DNA of 9,532 bases from Verrucomicrobiota bacterium (GTDB lineage Bacteria > Verrucomicrobiota > Verrucomicrobiia > Limisphaerales > UBA1100): the NCBI GenBank assembly GCA_028872645.1, contig JAPKDK010000098.1, positions 1 to 9,532 on the forward strand. The letters run 5' to 3'. Below are positions 6,394 to 9,532 of the stretch, one piece after another. The position numbers were made by a program, and so were the translations under genes. The notes under the pieces were generated by a model that saw only the letters and a list, made by a program, of their open reading frames with translations, did no database searches and was not told the origin of the DNA. The first letter of the stretch is position 1. Every line of letters starts with the position of its first letter.

Positions 6394-8544
6394 ATGTCCC
6401 AACCGGACAACTCACTGATTTGGCGGCCTTGGTATCGGATGATCCAATGGAGCGCGGTGTTAGTTTTACTGCTATTGCTGCTGGGCGGTTTTTTGTTGGG
6501 GCGGTTTCAAGCGCCGATGGGGCAGCTGGCGTTTTGCGCGTTTGGCGTGCTGACGGGCGCGGCGTTTGCGCGCATGGCGCATCCGCTGGACGGGCGGCTC
6601 ACGCGGCTCGGCTTGGTGGCGCTGGGGTTCGTGGCGGCGTCGGAAGTTTTTTTCCAACTACTCGTGTGGAGCGAAAGCTGGCGTGTGCAATCCTTGGTGA
6701 TCGGCTGGCGGCTGTGGTGGGGCACGGTGGTGACGGCGGTGGGGCTGGGGTGGTTGCAAGTGTTGTGGCGCGCGGGCGCGCGGTGGGAATGGAACTCCGG
6801 CCGCACGACGCTGGGCTTTACGGCGGGGCTGGGGGCATTGTTGGTCGGGCTGGCGTTTCGGGTTAGTCCATTTTCAACGCTGCCCGCTTGGTGGCATTGG
6901 GTGGCAACCGTGCTGGCGTTGGGGGCGACAGGCGGGTCACTGGTCATCATCGGCCGGTGGCTAAAAAAACGCCCCAAGAATACCCGCCCGCTGCCGCGTT
7001 GGATGCGGCCAGTGTTGATCACGGCAGGCATGGCCGCACTCTGCGCGGGCAGTTTTTATTTTGGCCGCCTGACGATGCCGCCGCCCAGTCCGTTTGACAA
7101 CGCGCACTCGATGCTGGCGGACATCCCCGCCGCGGAGTTGGAACAGCAATTGAACCGCGATTCGTTGCGGCTCAAAAAACTCACCGAGGGGATGGATCAT
7201 CTGCGGCAGGAATCGGCTGAGCTGCACCAACACATTGCCGATCGTATGAAGCAGGAGGGCACGGAGGATTATAAACCGGAGGAAAGCCGGCAAATTCGGC
7301 ATCTGTTCATTCGCTACATCGGCTATCGCAAGGAGCTGATTCAGCTCGCGCGGGTTTATATCGGCTTCAAAAAAGTACAGGACGAACCCCTGCGCGACCG
7401 CTGCTTCCTCACCGGCTACGGCGCGGCAGCCGTGGCGTTGGAGGCGGGCCGAGAGTTTGTGACGAAGTATCGTGACAACGACCACGCACGCGCCAAGCTC
7501 AACGAAGGCGAATCCGGTTGGCTCAAGTCCGGCCAATTCGAGATCGTTTACCACAGCGTGACCGACCGGCATCACCTGAAATTATTTGCAACCTACGGCG
7601 CGCATTTCGAAAAACATAGCGTGCGATGGAAGCGCGTAGGCTTGCCGGGCACGGATGTTACATGGCTGGAGGGCCGCATCCAGCGCGGGCAGGACGCGGT
7701 GGAAAGCACCGATCTCGATCCAGTGCGCGCGTGGTTTTCGCGCATCGGGCGGCAGCTTGAGCAGGACGTGAACGTCCCGTTTTACGAAGCACAAAAAATG
7801 ATGGCCACTTTTATGGGTGATACCCGCATCGTCCGGCGCGAGCCTTTCATCTCCGAGCATCTTATTCAGATGACGCTTAAAGATCCCAAAACCAAACTGC
7901 TGCCCGGCGACATCATCCTCGAGCGGCGCAACTGGTATTTATCCAACGCATTTTTGCCTGGGTTTTGGCCGCACTGCGCGCTGTACGTGGGCACACCCGA
8001 GGAATTGGAAGCGATTGGCATCAAATATTCCGAGCTCGATGCCGAAGCGCGCGCGGCGCATCAACGCCCCGAGCACGGCCACCCGCGCGTGATCATCGAG
8101 GCCATGAGTGAGGGCGTTGTGTTCACCAGTGCCGAGCATTCGATGCACGCGGATTACGTGGTCGTGCTGCGCCCGATCTTAAAACCTGAGCACAGGGCTG
8201 CTGCCATCCGTGAAGTTGTCCATAAAGCTTTTGGCTACCACGGGCGCGCCTATGATTTTGGATTTGATTTCACCGATGAAAGTAAGTTGGTGTGCAGCGA
8301 GTTGTTGTATTACTCCTTTGGCGAATTGCTGGAGTTCAAACTGGAATCAGTGCTCGGTAAAAATGTGGTAACACCGAACGGCATTATGGATAAGTTCGTG
8401 AACGAACGCGGCGCGATGGCACAGCTGGAATTTATTTTTTTCCTGGATACGCTTCCCGGCAAGCACGGCAAGCACATTGTTTATTCCGCCGATGAAGAGG
8501 CTTGTCGCGAATCGGCAACGCGGCCCAAGATTTTTAATGAGTGA
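6394..8544 (+). CDS. Seven-helix membrane protein with C-terminal YiiX/C92-type permuted papain-like hydrolase
   Basis: A 716-residue protein. Seven hydrophobic segments lie at about 17-36, 43-61, 72-92, 107-125, 138-157, 166-187 and 206-226. Positive residues cluster before the first (R11, R15) and in the loops after the second, fourth and sixth, the last being KKRPKNTRPLPR (191-202). The N-terminus should therefore be inside and everything after 226 periplasmic. A charged helical stretch with coiled-coil character (246-285) follows, then a middle region with LFIRYIGYRKEL and KLNEGESGWLKSGQFEIVYHS, which I recall from long YiiX/YebB-like cysteine hydrolases. The C-terminal domain has PGDIIL (G505, D506), H527 in HCALYVG, VIIEAMSEGV (E569) and C634 in LVCSELLYYS. 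This His-before-Cys order is that of circularly permuted NlpC/P60 (C92) enzymes. The target could be a peptide, lipid or amide bond. The in-frame ATG at 6313 lies inside the palindrome and was rejected. No ribosome binding site is clear, and YchF converges on it. Confidence 0.85.
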   Translation: MSQPDNSLIWRPWYRMIQWSAVLVLLLLLLGGFLLGRFQAPMGQLAFCAFGVLTGAAFARMAHPLDGRLTRLGLVALGFVAASEVFFQLLVWSESWRVQSLVIGWRLWWGTVVTAVGLGWLQVLWRAGARWEWNSGRTTLGFTAGLGALLVGLAFRVSPFSTLPAWWHWVATVLALGATGGSLVIIGRWLKKRPKNTRPLPRWMRPVLITAGMAALCAGSFYFGRLTMPPPSPFDNAHSMLADIPAAELEQQLNRDSLRLKKLTEGMDHLRQESAELHQHIADRMKQEGTEDYKPEESRQIRHLFIRYIGYRKELIQLARVYIGFKKVQDEPLRDRCFLTGYGAAAVALEAGREFVTKYRDNDHARAKLNEGESGWLKSGQFEIVYHSVTDRHHLKLFATYGAHFEKHSVRWKRVGLPGTDVTWLEGRIQRGQDAVESTDLDPVRAWFSRIGRQLEQDVNVPFYEAQKMMATFMGDTRIVRREPFISEHLIQMTLKDPKTKLLPGDIILERRNWYLSNAFLPGFWPHCALYVGTPEELEAIGIKYSELDAEARAAHQRPEHGHPRVIIEAMSEGVVFTSAEHSMHADYVVVLRPILKPEHRAAAIREVVHKAFGYHGRAYDFGFDFTDESKLVCSELLYYSFGELLEFKLESVLGKNVVTPNGIMDKFVNERGAMAQLEFIFFLDTLPGKHGKHIVYSADEEACRESATRPKIFNE

Positions 8545-8570
8545 AGGCGCTGTCCGTATGGGGGCACGGC

Positions 8571-9532
8571 TCACACGTTGAACTTAAACAAAATTACATC
8601 GCCGTCCTGCACGACGTATTCTTTGCCTTCCTGCCGATACAATCCCTTTTCCTTAGCGGCCAGGATGGAGCCGAGGGTGATGAGGTCGTCATAGGCGACG
8701 GTTTCGGCTTTGATGAAGCCGCGCTCGAAATCGGTGTGGATGACGCCGGCCGCTTGGGGCGCGGTGTCGCCAATGTGAATGGTCCACGCGCGGGTTTCTT
8801 TGGGGCCGCAAGTGAAGTAGGTGCGCAGGCCGAGCAAATGATAGGCGGCACGGATGAGCTGGCCCACGCCGCTTTCGGCTACGCCCAGATCGGCCAAAAA
8901 TTCGGCGGCTTCGGCTTCATCAAGGTCGGCTAATTCGCTTTCGATTTGGGCGCTGATGATTACGGTGTCGCACCCATGATGCGCGCGCCCGTATTCGCGC
9001 ACTTGTTTGACGAATGAATTATTGTCCGCGTCAGCAAGTTCGCTGTCCTTCACATTGGCGGCGAGGATGGTGGGCTTGGCGCTGAGCAAAAACAACCCGC
9101 CCGCGGAGGCCTGCTCTTCGGGTTCCAAATCCAAAGTAATGGCAGGCTTGCCGGCGTCCAGATGAGGCTCCAGTTTTTGCACGATGGCAAGTTTGGCGGC
9201 GGCGTCTTTGTCGCCCCGCTTGGCGTCCTTTTCAATCTTGGGCAGTTGGCGGCGCAAGCTGTCGAGGTCGGCCAGGATCAGCTCGGTGGTGATGGTTTCA
9301 ATATCGCGCACCGGATCCACGCTGCCGGTGACGTGATGAATATCCTCATCTTCAAAACACCGAATCACCTGGACCACCGCATCCACCTCGCGGATGTGGC
9401 TGAGAAACTGGTTACCCATTCCTTCGCCCTGCGACGCCCCAGCGACAAGGCCCGCAATATCCAAAAACTCAAACGCCGCCGGCAAAATCTCGGCAGAGTT
9501 TTCGATTTTGGACAAAGGCGCGAGGCGCGCAT
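8571..9532 (-). CDS. ychF: YchF/OLA1-type P-loop GTPase (ATPase), 5' part missing
   Basis: Partial gene: 319 codons plus the stop are present and it runs off the right edge. About 45-50 N-terminal residues, including the P-loop, lie outside. The visible sequence opens at ARLAPLSKIENSAEILPA, then the family-defining switch region DIAGLVAGASQGEGMGNQF and HIREVDAVVQVIRCFED follow. The central helical insert runs from VDPVRDIETI to about KPAITLDLE. The nucleotide-base motif region is ILAANVKDSE (YchF uses an N-x-x-E type motif in place of NKxD), followed by VIISAQIESELADL. The last roughly 85 residues form the TGS domain (LRTYFTCGPKETRAWTIHIG ... YVVQDGDVILFKFNV), ending exactly as family members do. 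YchF preferentially hydrolyses ATP and associates with ribosomes; it is a near-universal cytoplasmic protein linked to stress responses. A TTG at 9515-9513 is internal, not the start: the reading frame is homologous upstream of it. It ends 26 bases from the convergent hydrolase gene. Confidence 0.97.
   Translation of the reverse strand, partial: ARLAPLSKIENSAEILPAAFEFLDIAGLVAGASQGEGMGNQFLSHIREVDAVVQVIRCFEDEDIHHVTGSVDPVRDIETITTELILADLDSLRRQLPKIEKDAKRGDKDAAAKLAIVQKLEPHLDAGKPAITLDLEPEEQASAGGLFLLSAKPTILAANVKDSELADADNNSFVKQVREYGRAHHGCDTVIISAQIESELADLDEAEAAEFLADLGVAESGVGQLIRAAYHLLGLRTYFTCGPKETRAWTIHIGDTAPQAAGVIHTDFERGFIKAETVAYDDLITLGSILAAKEKGLYRQEGKEYVVQDGDVILFKFNV

Noticed and set aside
6259..6402. 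48-residue N-terminal extension of the isomerase from the ATG at 6402
   Set aside because: The extension is coded by the palindrome and heptads, and MQFCLNTSTI is the natural first strand of the barrel.
8545..8570. Terminator between the hydrolase and ychF
   Set aside because: Only a 4-bp CCGT/ACGG pairing is visible and there is no U tract.
9513..9515. TTG as the start of ychF
   Set aside because: The frame continues upstream to the window edge with YchF-like residues (ARLAPL), and the P-loop part must lie beyond.
1..9532. Defence island, CRISPR array, phage or toxin-antitoxin system
   Set aside because: All seven genes belong to metabolic, transport, housekeeping or envelope-type families; no array, recombinase or paired small genes were seen. 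The sirtuin is a stand-alone deacylase without the partner domains of Sir2 defence proteins.

Overview
This window looks like chromosomal DNA from a member of the PVC superphylum, most probably a Verrucomicrobiota bacterium. That is inferred from three things. The left-edge gene belongs to a secreted beta-propeller 'membrane-bound dehydrogenase' family largely confined to Planctomycetes and Verrucomicrobia. Recognisable Shine-Dalgarno sequences are scarce. A GGTAGGGAC-type nested palindrome, of a style I associate with verrucomicrobial intergenic DNA, lies between two genes. The DNA is GC-rich and densely coding. I see no tRNA, rRNA, CRISPR array, transposase or phage gene.

The layout is seven genes that strictly alternate in strand, so no two form a same-strand operon. 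From left to right: (1) the N-terminal 538 codons of a secreted sugar-dehydrogenase-like beta-propeller protein with a carbohydrate-binding-like front domain, minus strand, running off the left edge; (2) a FabG-like short-chain dehydrogenase, plus; (3) a Sir2 NAD-dependent protein deacylase, minus, whose stop overlaps that of gene 2; (4) a long sodium:solute symporter with SGLT-like motifs, plus; (5) a sugar phosphate isomerase/epimerase-type TIM barrel, minus, sharing an inverted repeat with gene 4 at their stops; (6) a 716-residue protein joining seven membrane helices to a YiiX/C92-type permuted papain-like hydrolase domain, plus; (7) the GTPase/ATPase YchF, minus, lacking its N-terminus at the right edge.

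Genes 1, 4 and 5 together suggest carbohydrate use: extracellular sugar binding or oxidation, Na+-driven uptake, and cytoplasmic isomerisation. This is inference from families and proximity only. The sirtuin, SDR and YchF are generic housekeeping or regulatory proteins. The 135-base gap between genes 5 and 6 is the most structured non-coding stretch. It holds a likely minus-strand promoter, a 51-bp double-hairpin palindrome and a short run of GGTCATT-like heptads. I did not find a convincing new multi-gene system. The items most worth a second look are the membrane-tethered C92 hydrolase, the nested palindrome, and two promoters placed so close to their start codons that the mRNAs could be leaderless.
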